DNA of 64,000 nt from Bin25 sp965221765 (GCA_965221765.1 OZ244911.1:2666001-2730000); one strand, 5' to 3'. Shown: positions 1 through 8,832, counted from the first letter of the stretch. A program made the numbers and translations. Notes: generated by a model from the sequence alone, not told the origin.

Positions 1-509
1 ACCTTAGCAACCAAATGATCCCATGCTATGAACAATGAACCCCCATTATTGTGTAATTCATTGATTCCGATTGTAAAAGTTTCTAAACTTTCAACCAACT
101 GTGCTAATTGTGCATCCACTTCGGCTATGACCAAATTATCATCCCATGCACTAGGAAGTCCCCAATTATCCGTCTTATTATAAAGAATAACTTTCCATTT
201 TGCTTGATTAGGAATGGTATAAATAGCATACGTGCCCTTGGGAACTTTGGTACCGCCAAAAACAACATCATCACTGAAAGAAATCATGGTATTTTGATTG
301 GCTCCAGTTCTCCAAACTTCATCATAGGGAACCAAGTCACCAAAAATGGTTCTGCCACGAACTGAAGGGCGATAATATTTGATAGTCACTTCCGTGAGAC
401 CTACAATTTGTTTAAGTGTAGAACTTGGACTTGGCTGAGGGATTTGTATTTGTGCAAAAGAAAACTCAATGGGTAGAATAGTAAAAACAAAAAAAGCTAA
501 ATATTTCAT
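1..509 (-). CDS. DUF2911 domain-containing secreted protein (3' end cut by window edge)
   Basis: The minus-strand frame opens with ATG at 509 and runs off the left edge, giving 169 codons without a stop. It begins with a signal peptide (MKYLAFFVFTILPIEFSFAQ), followed by PQPSPSSTLKQIVGLTEVTI, YYRPSVRGRTIFGDLVPYDE, VWRTGANQNTMISFSD and VPKGTYAIYTIP. This is the conserved pattern of the DUF2911 family, common in Bacteroidota and of unknown function. A TAnnTTTG box lies just upstream. The protein is presumably exported to the periplasm or surface. Family assignment is confident; no function is claimed. Confidence 0.85.
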   Translation of the reverse strand, partial: MKYLAFFVFTILPIEFSFAQIQIPQPSPSSTLKQIVGLTEVTIKYYRPSVRGRTIFGDLVPYDEVWRTGANQNTMISFSDDVVFGGTKVPKGTYAIYTIPNQAKWKVILYNKTDNWGLPSAWDDNLVIAEVDAQLAQLVESLETFTIGINELHNNGGSLFIAWDHLVAK

Positions 510-527
510 GGTTGAAACTTACGGCTA

Positions 528-535
528 CAAATTTA
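528..535 (-). promoter_or_regulatory. Putative -7 box of the DUF2911 gene
   Basis: Read on the minus strand the bases are TAAATTTG, matching the Bacteroidota -7 consensus TAnnTTTG, 18 bp before the ATG at 509. No well-spaced TTG (-33) is visible, so this is a half-match only. Confidence 0.4.
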
Positions 536-1061
536 TTGTATTTGTATCCAATATGATTGAACGATATTGCTCTTTATCTTAACAACTATGATCTCTATTT
601 ATTACTTTTATTTATTGGATTTATAATCGAAAGTTCTTCGTCTTAGAAATGATTAACAATTGTTTTGAATCAACAACAACTGTAATCAATCGCTTTATAC
701 ACCAATTTCGTAGTTCTGAAACAAAACGTCTGATTGCTTTAAATTATTGGAAATAATGAAGTGAATCACCAATTAAAAACTAAAATATGGGAAGAGTCAA
801 CTATTGGAATTTATCAATATGATTACAAATATAAAAGTGGTCGAAAAGGGACTTGGTTTTCAACTAAATCTACTCCAAGAAAATAAAATTTGAGTATTTG
901 TCTGATATGGAACACAAAATGGTGAAACCTATCTCTTGCGTAAGAAGGTAGATATAAAAAATATTGGCACCTTGTTTATTAAACGTCTTTTAGTTATGGA
1001 TGTTAAAGTAATGGAAAAAAATAATCTCAAAAACTGATGATTGCACAAAGTTTATTCATCC
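536..1061. other. Intergenic, no supported gene
   Basis: This gap of about 525 bp separates the DUF2911 promoter from the end of murA. Short open stretches exist on the plus strand (around 905-1010 reads NGETYLLRKKVDIKNIGTLF in one frame), but there is no start-to-stop gene and no recognisable family. It looks like decayed coding sequence. I see no RNA gene or repeat. Confidence 0.4.
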
Positions 1062-2372
1062 CTAATTTATTCGCTGGATTTGAGCTCCAATAGCTAAAAG
1101 CCTATTATCAATATTTTGATATCCACGGTCAATTTGTTCGATATTATGTATGATGCTAGTTCCACGGGCTGATAGTGCAGCAATAAGTAATGAAATACCT
1201 GCTCGAATATCGGGTGAGCTCATAGTAGTGGCTTTTAATTGGGTTTTAAAATTATGACCGATTACAGTTGCTCTGTGCGGATCGCATAAAATTATTTTAG
1301 CCCCCATATCGATTAATTTATCGACAAAAAATAATCGAGATTCAAACATTTTTTGGTGCACTAAAAGGCATCCATTCGCTTGGATTGCCACAACCAATAT
1401 AACACTTAATAAATCTGGAGTAAACCCAGGCCAAGGGGCATCTGATATGGTAAGAATAGAATCATCTAAATGCTTATGAATCATATAACCATGTTCATGA
1501 GCAGGTATGTGAATATCATTTCCTATTTTGTTGATGGTCAATCCTAATTTTCGAAACACATCAGGGACTAATCCTAAATGTTTCCATCCTACATTTTTGA
1601 TAGTCAATTCACTCTGAGTCATAGCTGCTAAACCAATCCAACTACCTATTTCTATAAAATCTGGTAATACTCGATGGATGGTTCCATTTAGATGTTCTTG
1701 ACCTTCTATAAGTAAATAATTGGAGCCTATTCCTGAAATTTTGGCCCCCATAGCATTCAGCATTTTACAAAGCTGCTGTATATAGGGTTCACAAGCTGCG
1801 TTATATATTCTAGTCTTTCCTTTGATCATGCATGCTGCCATGACAAGATTTGCTGTTCCAGTTATTGAAGCTTCTTCCAATATCATTGAAGCTCCACCTA
1901 ATTTTTTTGATTCAACAAAAATAGAATCTAGTTGAGCATCTTGCCTTAAGGTGGCTCCTAGTTTTAAAAATCCATTGATATGGGTGTCAATTCTTCTGCG
2001 ACCAATTTTATCGCCACCTATATCGGGTAATCTAGCTTTACCAAATCGGCCTAGTAGAGGACCAATTAAAAGTACTGAACCTCGAAGATTACTACAGTCT
2101 GTATTAAATTCTTTAGAAATAATATAGTCTTGATTGATTTTTCCTGTTTTGAAAACATAGGTGTTTTCTTGTTTTTTTGTAACTGATACTCCTAATTTTT
2201 TTAAAATATCAATCAATCGCAGGGTGTCTATAATCTCTGGTATGTTTTCTATAGTTACTTCTTGACTTGTTAGTAATACTGCAGAGATGACTTGCAGGGC
2301 TTCATTTTTTGCTCCTTGCGGAACAATTTTACCTGCAAGTTGGTGACCTCCTTCAATATAAAAACTACCCAT
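1062..2372 (-). CDS. murA: UDP-N-acetylglucosamine 1-carboxyvinyltransferase MurA
   Basis: First committed step of peptidoglycan synthesis: enolpyruvyl transfer from PEP to UDP-GlcNAc in the cytoplasm. The 436-aa product has normal length. The EPSP-synthase-type fold is recognisable from the N-terminal GGHQLAGKIVPQGAKNEALQ, RGSVLLIGPLLGRFGKARLP, GGDKIGRRRIDTHINGFLKLGA (read in parts) and the C-terminal SSPDIRAGISLLIAALSARG. The usual catalytic-loop Cys region (around residue 115) reads FGKARLPDIGG, so the loop residue looks non-canonical and fosfomycin sensitivity cannot be assumed. The gene starts 3 nt after the DUF4290 gene, so they are co-transcribed from the promoter at 3410-3438. Confidence 0.95.
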   Translation of the reverse strand: MGSFYIEGGHQLAGKIVPQGAKNEALQVISAVLLTSQEVTIENIPEIIDTLRLIDILKKLGVSVTKKQENTYVFKTGKINQDYIISKEFNTDCSNLRGSVLLIGPLLGRFGKARLPDIGGDKIGRRRIDTHINGFLKLGATLRQDAQLDSIFVESKKLGGASMILEEASITGTANLVMAACMIKGKTRIYNAACEPYIQQLCKMLNAMGAKISGIGSNYLLIEGQEHLNGTIHRVLPDFIEIGSWIGLAAMTQSELTIKNVGWKHLGLVPDVFRKLGLTINKIGNDIHIPAHEHGYMIHKHLDDSILTISDAPWPGFTPDLLSVILVVAIQANGCLLVHQKMFESRLFFVDKLIDMGAKIILCDPHRATVIGHNFKTQLKATTMSSPDIRAGISLLIAALSARGTSIIHNIEQIDRGYQNIDNRLLAIGAQIQRIN

Positions 2373-2375
2373 TGC

Positions 2376-3044
2376 TTAGGAATGACGTTTATATTTACTT
2401 TTCTTTTTTCTCCTTTTATAGGCTTGTCCATTATTGTTACGGTGATCTTTGCCTCTTGCTTTTAACAGTAATTCAGAAGGACTCAATTGATTATATTTTT
2501 CATTCAAACTCAATTGACCTAGACTTATTTCTTCAAGATGTTCTATGATTACATGATCTTCTACTGAATCTCTATTCCATATGAGATAATTTTTTTTCAT
2601 ATGATTGGCAATGCTGTAAATCAAAAAGTCTTTTAATTCACTTTCTTCCCAAGTCTTAGCAATTTCAATCATTCGTTTGACATTATTTCCATAATATCGG
2701 TATTTAAGTGTTTTAGTTGGATACGGTAATTTTTTTGATTTTGAATTCAAATTGTCTTTTGATGGCTCAAGATTTGGAGAGGGCGCCTTTAATTGAAAGT
2801 CCGACATGATAATCAAGTGATGCCATAGCTTGTGTTGAAATTGTTTTATATCACGCAACTGGGGATTTAAATTACCCATGACCTGTATGATACCATAGCT
2901 TTTTTGCATCCGAATTTCTGAATCTTTGATTTCAATAATTTGATCAATCATCTTTTGAATATGCCGGCCATACTCAAGAATATTTAAATTTTTTCGTTGG
3001 GTATTATATTGCAGTTTATCGATATCGGAGATTATATTTTGCAT
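2376..3044 (-). CDS. DUF4290 domain-containing protein
   Basis: A 222-aa soluble protein typical of Bacteroidota, where it commonly sits directly upstream of murA as here. The conserved core is visible as LNILEYGRHIQKMIDQIIEI near the N-terminus, then GNLNPQLRDIKQFQHKLWHH and RYYGNNVKRMIEIAKTWEE. The C-terminus is strongly basic (KRRKKKSKYKRHS), which suggests contact with RNA or another polyanion. Function is unknown. It is the middle gene of DUF493-DUF4290-murA, with 60 nt to the gene before and 3 nt to the gene after. Confidence 0.85.
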   Translation of the reverse strand: MQNIISDIDKLQYNTQRKNLNILEYGRHIQKMIDQIIEIKDSEIRMQKSYGIIQVMGNLNPQLRDIKQFQHKLWHHLIIMSDFQLKAPSPNLEPSKDNLNSKSKKLPYPTKTLKYRYYGNNVKRMIEIAKTWEESELKDFLIYSIANHMKKNYLIWNRDSVEDHVIIEHLEEISLGQLSLNEKYNQLSPSELLLKARGKDHRNNNGQAYKRRKKKSKYKRHS

Positions 3045-3104
3045 AAGCTGGTGAGTAAAGAATTATTGACTAGCGTTGGTTTCTTGTTGAGATATCTCAA
3101 ACAT

Positions 3105-3398
3105 CTAAAGAACTATGACTCCTTCCAAAGTGTTGACTTCTTTGTAAAGAGATGTGATTTGCTTTGGAGAGTTCATATATGCTTTGATTGAAATAGAAGT
3201 ATAGCGTTTTTCTTTCGAATTTTTAAATGAAATTGTATGCTGAATAGTTTCGAATTTTGATTTTATTTTTTCAATGTTTGGAGAATTAGATAGAACAATG
3301 AATTTAAATAAATATTGTCCAGGCCAAGACTGACTTTGTTTTAAAAGAGATTCTAAATTCTCGAGATTATTAAAAGTATTTGGAGTTTTTGCAGACAA
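3105..3398 (-). CDS. DUF493 family (YbeD-like) small protein
   Basis: 97 aa. The pattern SWPGQYLFKFIVLSN, then FKNSKEKRYTSISIKAYMNS and a C-terminal EVNTLEGVIVL fits the DUF493/YbeD family, a small ACT-like ferredoxin fold of unknown regulatory role. The start is TTG at 3398: no ATG occurs in the first half, and the promoter box at 3410-3417 would give a leader of only a few nucleotides. It is the first gene of the operon that ends with murA. Confidence 0.8.
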   Translation of the reverse strand: MSAKTPNTFNNLENLESLLKQSQSWPGQYLFKFIVLSNSPNIEKIKSKFETIQHTISFKNSKEKRYTSISIKAYMNSPKQITSLYKEVNTLEGVIVL

Positions 3399-3409
3399 CT
3401 AATTTTAGG

Positions 3410-3438
3410 CAAAAATAAAAACTCAACTGAGAACACAA
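3410..3438 (-). promoter_or_regulatory. Promoter of the DUF493-DUF4290-murA operon
   Basis: On the minus strand TTG (3438-3436) is followed by 18 bp and then TATTTTTG (3417-3410). This is a full match to the Bacteroidota promoter TTG-N17-20-TAnnTTTG. Predicted transcription start is about 3403, immediately before the TTG start codon at 3398. Confidence 0.65.
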
Positions 3439-4632
3439 AGGCGCGATTGCAGAGGCTGATTGATTAACGATATTCCTAATAACTCGATTGTCCTTGAGTT
3501 GGGAATTCATTAGACAACGCTCCCGAGAGATTAAAAACGTCATACTATTAAACAATGGTAAGACAAAGGAAGATAACCAATCGATAAGAGAGAATAAGAA
3601 AAATTATATTGTATCACATTGACACCAAAACTCTAAAGATGAATCAAATATCAAGAGGATGCCGTTGGAGTTTTTAGCTGATAAAAGCCTGTTAGAAAGC
3701 CAAAGAAATAGCAATCGTTTATGTAGAGAGGGCATCAATCGATGGTTTTAGATTTGAAAGCAAGGCAACAAAACATGGGTTGCTCTCCAACGGTCATATT
3801 TCTATCGATGTCATGTCAAAAAAAGACATCAACATGAGAAAGATAAGAGAAACAAAAATTTGATGAAGGATCGTCAATCGATGAATCAGCAGCCAACCAT
3901 TGTTCAAGAGTTTGTATGTTTTTTGGTAATCTTGGAATTAGATTGAAAGAAAAACAAGATGTGCCCTACATAGATTAAACTGATAGGGCTAGCTTGAGCA
4001 CTAAGATTTAAATCTACCAGGTAAAGAGACTACTCGGTGTTGATTCCCTAGTAAACAATAAACATGATCGTCAAGAATTGGCTATTTTCATGGAATACCT
4101 TTCGATGGATGAACCCCGAAACGTCTTGGCTCATCAAAGAGATTTATCAAAAAAAATGATTGGCGATTGGAATCCATGAGAATGGCCCCTTGGTGATGCA
4201 AAAACGCGTTGGAAACAACCCCCTTGATGCATCAATAATGAAGTCAAACAAAGCCCATAGCAAAGTACTTTGGATAGTAGAAAATACCTTGATTAGTTTA
4301 GTCGGTGGAAGAGATAATTTAAAAAGGAGTCAGACAAAAGGTCACCATCCATAGGTTTTAAAGTCGATATTTTGAAGAGATCTCATAGGTCGGTAAGCTT
4401 TAATACATCTCAAAAAATGGATGGCCAATAGAAAAGCTGGCAATCTTTACTCACTCAAAAATCACTCAATAGAGAGACAAAAATATAAAATCAGTGGCGT
4501 ATGATGCTATTTTGTATGAAGAGAACCACCGAATAAGTCAATCAAATAGGATGAATATAAAAACGTTCCTCCTATCAACGGATTTTTTAATTTCAATTAT
4601 TCAAAAGTCTCTAAATCTATAAACCCGAACAG
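3439..4632. other. Eroded intergenic region, probably decayed coding DNA
   Basis: About 1.2 kb with no intact gene. Plus-strand frames give interrupted but protein-like runs, for example around 4023-4170 (KRLLGVDSLVNNKHDRQELA, then IFMEYLSMDEPRNVLAHQRD) and around 4160-4354. These are broken by stops and frame changes, as expected of an old pseudogene or insertion-sequence remnant. I could not assign a family. No terminal inverted repeat was found at its edges. Confidence 0.45.
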
Positions 4633-4640
4633 TATTTTTG
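4633..4640 (+). promoter_or_regulatory. Putative -7 box of fmt
   Basis: TATTTTTG fits TAnnTTTG but lies only 4 bp before the fmt ATG at 4645, so it implies an almost leaderless message. No TTG is seen at the right distance. Weak on its own. Confidence 0.35.
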
Positions 4641-4644
4641 CCAT

Positions 4645-5592
4645 ATGAATGAGTCTATTCTATTCTATGGATCACCAGATTTTGCAGTCGAATGTCTTGA
4701 CCACTTAATTAAATCCAATTTCAACATCATTGGAGTCATCACTGCTGCTGATAAAAAATCTGGTCGAGGACAAAAAATACGGTTTTCTCCTATCAAACAG
4801 TATGCACTCAATCACCAAATACCAATTTTCCAACCCTCAAATCTTAAATCCGTTGAATTTCAATCTAGTTTAGAAAAATTAAACCCAACACTACACGTAG
4901 TGGTGGCTTTTCGAATGCTACCAAAATCGGTTTGGAGTTTTCCTTATAAAGGAACCATCAATTTGCATAGTTCATTATTGCCAGAATATCGTGGGGCAGC
5001 TCCAATTCACTGGGTTATAATCAATGGTGAAAAGTATACTGGAGTGAGCACTTTCATCATCGATGAAAAAATTGATGCTGGAAAGATTTTGATGCAAAAA
5101 AAAATCGAAATTTCACCAACAGAAACTTTTGGAACCCTCTATAGGAAATTGCTAAACGAAGGCAAGATTCTTTTAGAACAAACCATTAAAGGGCATATGG
5201 CCAATCAATTAAAACCTAAGTCTCAACAATTAATTGGAATTTCAAAAATCGCGCCAAAATTAAATCGAGAAAATACTAGAATTAATTGGACAGAATCTCT
5301 TAAAGATATTCAACAATTGATTCGTGGCCTCGATCCAATCCCTGGCGCTTGGACTTATTTTCAAAATGGAAATCAACAAAATCTAAGAATGAAAATTCTA
5401 AAAGTTGAAATAAGAATTTTTAAAACATCTCATCGACCTCATGTCTTTAAAATCGAAAACCATCGATTATTTATCACTCATAAAGATGGGTTATTAGAAT
5501 GTATCCAAATTCAAATGCAAGGTAAAAAAGTCATGGATAGCCAGTCTTTGCTCAATGGGTATCGGTTTTTAGACCATAGTAAAGTCAATTAA
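4645..5592 (+). CDS. fmt: Methionyl-tRNA formyltransferase
   Basis: Formylates the initiator Met-tRNA using 10-formyl-tetrahydrofolate. 315 aa, normal length. The N-terminal formyltransferase domain shows ILFYGSPDFAVECLDHLI, the folate-binding/catalytic NLHSSLLPEYRGAAPIHW (Asn, His) and the downstream STFIIDEKIDAGKILMQKKI with the catalytic Asp region. The C-terminal OB-like domain starts near residue 205 (KIAPKLNRENTRINWTES, then IRGLDPIPGAWTYF). It stands alone after an eroded region and is followed by HU. Confidence 0.95.
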   Translation: MNESILFYGSPDFAVECLDHLIKSNFNIIGVITAADKKSGRGQKIRFSPIKQYALNHQIPIFQPSNLKSVEFQSSLEKLNPTLHVVVAFRMLPKSVWSFPYKGTINLHSSLLPEYRGAAPIHWVIINGEKYTGVSTFIIDEKIDAGKILMQKKIEISPTETFGTLYRKLLNEGKILLEQTIKGHMANQLKPKSQQLIGISKIAPKLNRENTRINWTESLKDIQQLIRGLDPIPGAWTYFQNGNQQNLRMKILKVEIRIFKTSHRPHVFKIENHRLFITHKDGLLECIQIQMQGKKVMDSQSLLNGYRFLDHSKVN

Positions 5593-5647
5593 TACATGGG
5601 GAAATTAAATTTTATTTTCCTTTTTTATGACAATTAAATCTCTTTTG

Positions 5648-5655
5648 TATATTTG
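5648..5655 (+). promoter_or_regulatory. Putative -7 box of the HU gene
   Basis: TATATTTG matches TAnnTTTG, 27 bp before the ATG at 5683. This supports ATG 5683 over the in-frame TTG at 5653, which overlaps the box. An ATGACA hexamer 15 bp upstream could stand for the -33 element, though the spacing is short. Confidence 0.5.
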
Positions 5656-5682
5656 ACTCGATTAATTATTAATTATACTTAT

Positions 5683-5955
5683 ATGAAAAAGTCTGAATTG
5701 GTAGATGCCATTGCTGGAGATGTTGGCATAACTAAATCACAAGCAAATGCAGCGTTAGACTCTGTTTTTTCTAACATTACAAGTGCAATTTCAAACGGTC
5801 AAAGAGTTACTGTACTAGGTTTTGGATCGTTTTCAAAAAGTCATAGGCCCGCTAGAAAAGGTAGAAATCCACAAACTGGCCAAGAAATTAATATTCCTGC
5901 TCAGAATGTGGCTAAGTTCACTTCATCTGCAAGTCTCAAAAGCTCTTTAAACTAA
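5683..5955 (+). CDS. HU family DNA-binding protein
   Basis: Histone-like dimeric protein that bends and compacts DNA. 90 aa from ATG at 5683, the standard HU length. Visible features: MKKSELVDAIAGDVGITKSQ, AALDSVFSNITSAISNGQRV, the GFGSF turn at the base of the arm, and the DNA-binding arm RPARKGRNPQTGQEINIPA followed by VAKFTSSASLK. A strong hairpin terminator follows directly. Confidence 0.93.
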   Translation: MKKSELVDAIAGDVGITKSQANAALDSVFSNITSAISNGQRVTVLGFGSFSKSHRPARKGRNPQTGQEINIPAQNVAKFTSSASLKSSLN

Positions 5956-5959
5956 ATAA

Positions 5960-5996
5960 AATAACGTCAAATCTTGTTTGGCGTTATTCTTTTTAT
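5960..5996 (+). terminator. Rho-independent terminator after HU
   Basis: AATAACGTCAAA (5960-5971) pairs with TTTGGCGTTATT (5977-5988) through 12 positions with one G-U, loop TCTTG, followed by a T-rich tail. It ends just before the yqgE start codon, so yqgE must have its own promoter or depend on read-through. Confidence 0.8.
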
Positions 5997-5999
5997 TGA

Positions 6000-6557
6000 T
6001 TGTATAAACTTATAGAAAAAGGGCGACTTTTGGTGTCCACCCCGCTTGTTTTTAATGACGTTGGTTTTTGTCAGTCAGTTATTTTATTGGTTGAAGTATC
6101 TCGTTCTAACTTAGTAGGTTTTGTTCTGAATCATAAACTGAACAAAACTCTCGATTATTTTATCGATCAGTGCCCTATGAAGCAAGATGTATTTCGAGGG
6201 GGACCAGTCGAAATGGAGAGTCTCTACTATATACATCGGTTAGGGTCTAAAATCCCGAATAGTATTGAAATTGAAAACGGATTATTTTGGTCCGGGGACT
6301 TCAAAGTAGCCACGAGGTTAATTAAAGAAGAAGAAGTGCAATCTAGTGATATTCGATTTTTCTTAGGATATGCTGGATGGGGATATAATCAATTAATACA
6401 AGAAATTAAATTCCAAACCTGGGAGCTAGTCGAAAATAGTTATGGTCAAGAACTTTTATCAGTAAATCCCAAAACCCTTTGGAAAAACGAAATGTCAAAA
6501 CTAGGAGGACATTACAAAATCTGGGGCAATGCTCCCATTGATCCCCAATTAAATTAA
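6000..6557 (+). CDS. YqgE/AlgH family protein
   Basis: 185 aa from a TTG start (no upstream ATG; the first conserved block follows at once). Family blocks seen: KGRLLVSTPLVFNDVGFCQS, VILLVE, GFVLNHKLNKTLDYF, FRGGPVEMESLYYIHRLG, RFFLGYAGWGYNQLIQEI and NPKTLWKNEMSKLGGHYKIW. The biochemical function of YqgE is not established. The gene is convergent with the aminotransferase-IV-like gene; their 3' ends overlap by 9 nt. These two families are commonly neighbours in Bacteroidota. Confidence 0.88.
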   Translation: MYKLIEKGRLLVSTPLVFNDVGFCQSVILLVEVSRSNLVGFVLNHKLNKTLDYFIDQCPMKQDVFRGGPVEMESLYYIHRLGSKIPNSIEIENGLFWSGDFKVATRLIKEEEVQSSDIRFFLGYAGWGYNQLIQEIKFQTWELVENSYGQELLSVNPKTLWKNEMSKLGGHYKIWGNAPIDPQLN

Positions 6558-7391
6558 ATTTCTATCGCTACAATATTGCTTAAATAGCATTTGAGATACG
6601 GAAGTTTGGTAATTACTTCCTCGATATGAAGTAATACAACTTAGACCCCTTTCGATAGATAACACCATCAATTCATCTGATTTTTTTAGTTCATGTGGTG
6701 CTATAGGCTCTGACACTATTGTGAATTCAGTTGAATTTTCAATATAATCAATAAAACTAGATCGAATGGCACAATTCTGACAACCAGATTTTAAAGTTGG
6801 GGTATAAAACGTATTGTTTTTTGATTGAAATAAAAACAAAGAACCTTCGTTTGATTCCACTAGATTTCTTGACTCATTAATTAATAAAACACTATCCAAT
6901 TTATTTTCTTTCGCAAAGGATTTAGAAACTTTAAACACCAATTGATTCACGGAAGTCTGATTGGATAATCGATTGGAAATAATGCGAATTTCATCGAAGA
7001 TATCTGAACGATGCAGACAGTTTGATATCTCATTTTTTAACCCATTGGATTTTTTGGGGACCATAAAAAATGTGATGCTATCTCGATACTCTATTTTACT
7101 AGATTGAATTAATAAGTAAAAATGTATCAACACGTGCTCTGAATTTGAGACGAGTTTTCTAGTTTTCATTACTTCTGATTTAAAATATTCCATAGAATAT
7201 TTTTCGGGAATTTCAACGCGAGCTAACCTCAAAAAAGCCATCAAATTGAAATAATGATGATCCCAAAAAAATATAGTATCCCCTTTGATTCGAACAATTT
7301 CAGAATATACGGTCCCTTCTAATAGATTATGTATTAACTTAAATTCTATTGGGAAAACTTCGGACTTCAAGAGTCCGTTATGGTTCCACAT
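6549..7391 (-). CDS. Aminotransferase class IV family protein, catalytic Lys apparently lost
   Basis: 280 aa, the right length for fold-type IV PLP enzymes (branched-chain aminotransferase, D-amino acid aminotransferase, aminodeoxychorismate lyase). The N-terminus shows NHNGLLKSEVFPI, EGTVYSEIVRIKGDTIFFWD and HHYFNLMAFLRLARVEIP, typical of the Bacteroidota member that lies beside yqgE. The segment that should carry the PLP-binding Lys reads SNQTSVNQLVFKVSKSFAKE (residues 143-162). Ungapped alignment of the following A/G-rich helix puts Thr146 where Lys is expected. The later VLLINESRNLVESNEGSLF matches the cofactor-phosphate region. It may be a non-catalytic or repurposed homologue; substrate unknown. 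Confidence 0.8.
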   Translation of the reverse strand: MWNHNGLLKSEVFPIEFKLIHNLLEGTVYSEIVRIKGDTIFFWDHHYFNLMAFLRLARVEIPEKYSMEYFKSEVMKTRKLVSNSEHVLIHFYLLIQSSKIEYRDSITFFMVPKKSNGLKNEISNCLHRSDIFDEIRIISNRLSNQTSVNQLVFKVSKSFAKENKLDSVLLINESRNLVESNEGSLFLFQSKNNTFYTPTLKSGCQNCAIRSSFIDYIENSTEFTIVSEPIAPHELKKSDELMVLSIERGLSCITSYRGSNYQTSVSQMLFKQYCSDRNLI

Positions 7392-7411
7392 ATACTCAAA
7401 ACGATATGATG

Positions 7412-7804
7412 TTATGTTGAGCCTAATACAGATTTAAGGTCCTGGATGAGACTATTCCAAAGTAACTCTGATTCTTCTTCATCTCCCTTATCAACAAAAT
7501 CGGTGACCACCAATGAAACATCTTTGGTTATGGCATCGACCTCTATACTAAACTCAAAATAATAATTTTTATAATCTTCTTCATCCGTTAACCACTGATA
7601 ACGAATATATTGATTGGCTTTTCGTTTTAATTCAATGGCATACTCTTCCGTATCATCCCATATAAAAGTATATTTTTCGCCTCTGAATCGCACATTATCC
7701 GCAAACCACTCTGATAAACCAAATGGAGTAGAGATGTAACGAAATATCAAACTAGGTGAAGCATAAATATCGTATTCTAATATAATTTTAGTTTTTTCAA
7801 TCAT
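7412..7804 (-). CDS. START-like domain protein
   Basis: 130 aa from ATG at 7804 (MIEKTKIILEYDIYASPSLI); a longer frame reaches 7858 but its extra 18 residues do not look conserved. The pattern FRYISTPFGLSEWFADNVRF then YTFIWDDTEEYAIELKRKAN and IRYQWLTDEEDYKNYYFEF is that of a Bacteroidota START-like/AHSA1-like helix-grip fold with a hydrophobic ligand pocket. It is usually encoded beside the aminotransferase-IV-like gene, as here (20-nt gap, same strand). Ligand and role unknown. Confidence 0.8.
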   Translation of the reverse strand: MIEKTKIILEYDIYASPSLIFRYISTPFGLSEWFADNVRFRGEKYTFIWDDTEEYAIELKRKANQYIRYQWLTDEEDYKNYYFEFSIEVDAITKDVSLVVTDFVDKGDEEESELLWNSLIQDLKSVLGST

Positions 7805-8009
7805 TATTATATAGTGATTTTTTTGAGGCAATATAAGTAAAGAATAGGGATTAAACAATTCTAATCTTGGGCTAAATTTAGGTTTTCACCCAAAATTCTA
7901 AATGAATAGTTTTTTAGATTCTAACTGAACAAGCATCATTTATTTTCTTTGCTTATTAATAATATACACCAGCACTACCCTATTTCTCAAATCACATTTT
8001 AATTAACCT

Positions 8010-8017
8010 TATTTTTG
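8010..8017 (+). promoter_or_regulatory. Putative -7 box of tRNA-Met
   Basis: TATTTTTG fits TAnnTTTG and ends 11 bp before the tRNA 5' end, a good position for a tRNA promoter. No clear TTG partner. Confidence 0.5.
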
Positions 8018-8028
8018 CACCGTAGGTT

Positions 8029-8102
8029 GGCGAGGTAGCTCAGGTGGTTAGAGCGTCGGATTCATAACCCGGAGGTCGGGAGTTCAAGTCTCCCTCTCGC
8101 TA
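8029..8102 (+). tRNA. tRNA-Met (CAT anticodon)
   Basis: A 74-nt cloverleaf. Acceptor GGCGAGG pairs with TCTCGCT (two G-U), the D-arm contains GCTCAGGTGGTTAGAGC, the anticodon loop is TTCATAA with CAT, and the T-arm GGGAG/CTCCC encloses TTCAAGT. The discriminator is A and CCA is not encoded. The acceptor pairing and the lack of three G-C pairs below the anticodon loop favour the elongator type over the initiator. Confidence 0.95.
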
Positions 8103-8127
8103 CGATGGTTTAAATCTTAAATACTTG

Positions 8128-8832
8128 TTAAACTTGTAGTTGATTTTTAATTTTCAGAATTTCTTCAAGGTCTGATTCCCCTAGATGGGATGAAAATAAG
8201 TTTGAACGACTCTCAAGCTTGTTAGAATATTTTTTAAAAGCAGAAAAATGGATTGAATTAAATCCTGCTTTTTTAAACTCAACGCAGTTGACGCTATTAA
8301 TTCCACTTCCAGGCATAATTTCAATTCGATTATGACTCATCTGATTCATTTTTTTTAATTGTTGTAACCCTCCATAGGCCGTTGCTTGTTGACCAGAACT
8401 CAAAATTCTATTAATCCTTAATTCTATCAGTTTTTCCATTAAAATCAAAGGGGATTTTACAACATCGATTGCTCGATGAAATGTGATTTCCATATCTTTA
8501 GAAAGTTTAATTATTTTATTCATAGCATATTGATTCAATGTCAAATCTTCATTTAATATACCCACCACAATTCCTTTACATCCTAATTTTTTCATAATTT
8601 TAATATCATGAAATATTATTTCTAACTCATCACTGTGATAACAAAAGTCTCCTTCTCTAGGTCGAATCAAACTATGAACTTCTAATCCCTTTTCTATGGC
8701 TAATTTCGTTAATCCATATGAGGGAGTTAGTCCATCAGTACTGAGTTGACTACAAAGTTCTATTCGATTAACATTGGCTTTTTTAGCATTTATAATAGAT
8801 TCGATATTAGCACAACAAACTTCGAGTATCAT
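8128..8832 (-). CDS. cutC: CutC family protein (copper homeostasis)
   Basis: 234 aa TIM-barrel protein of the CutC family. Typical blocks: LEVCCANIESIINAKKANVN, RIELCSQLSTDGLTPSYGL, SLIRPREGDFCYHSDE, ITFHRAID, RILSSGQQATAYGGLQQLKK, IMPGSGINSVN and FNSIHFSAFKK. The copper link comes from early E. coli genetics and is debated, so the cellular role is uncertain while the family is clear. Single gene, convergent with tRNA-Met. Confidence 0.92.
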   Translation of the reverse strand: MILEVCCANIESIINAKKANVNRIELCSQLSTDGLTPSYGLTKLAIEKGLEVHSLIRPREGDFCYHSDELEIIFHDIKIMKKLGCKGIVVGILNEDLTLNQYAMNKIIKLSKDMEITFHRAIDVVKSPLILMEKLIELRINRILSSGQQATAYGGLQQLKKMNQMSHNRIEIMPGSGINSVNCVEFKKAGFNSIHFSAFKKYSNKLESRSNLFSSHLGESDLEEILKIKNQLQV

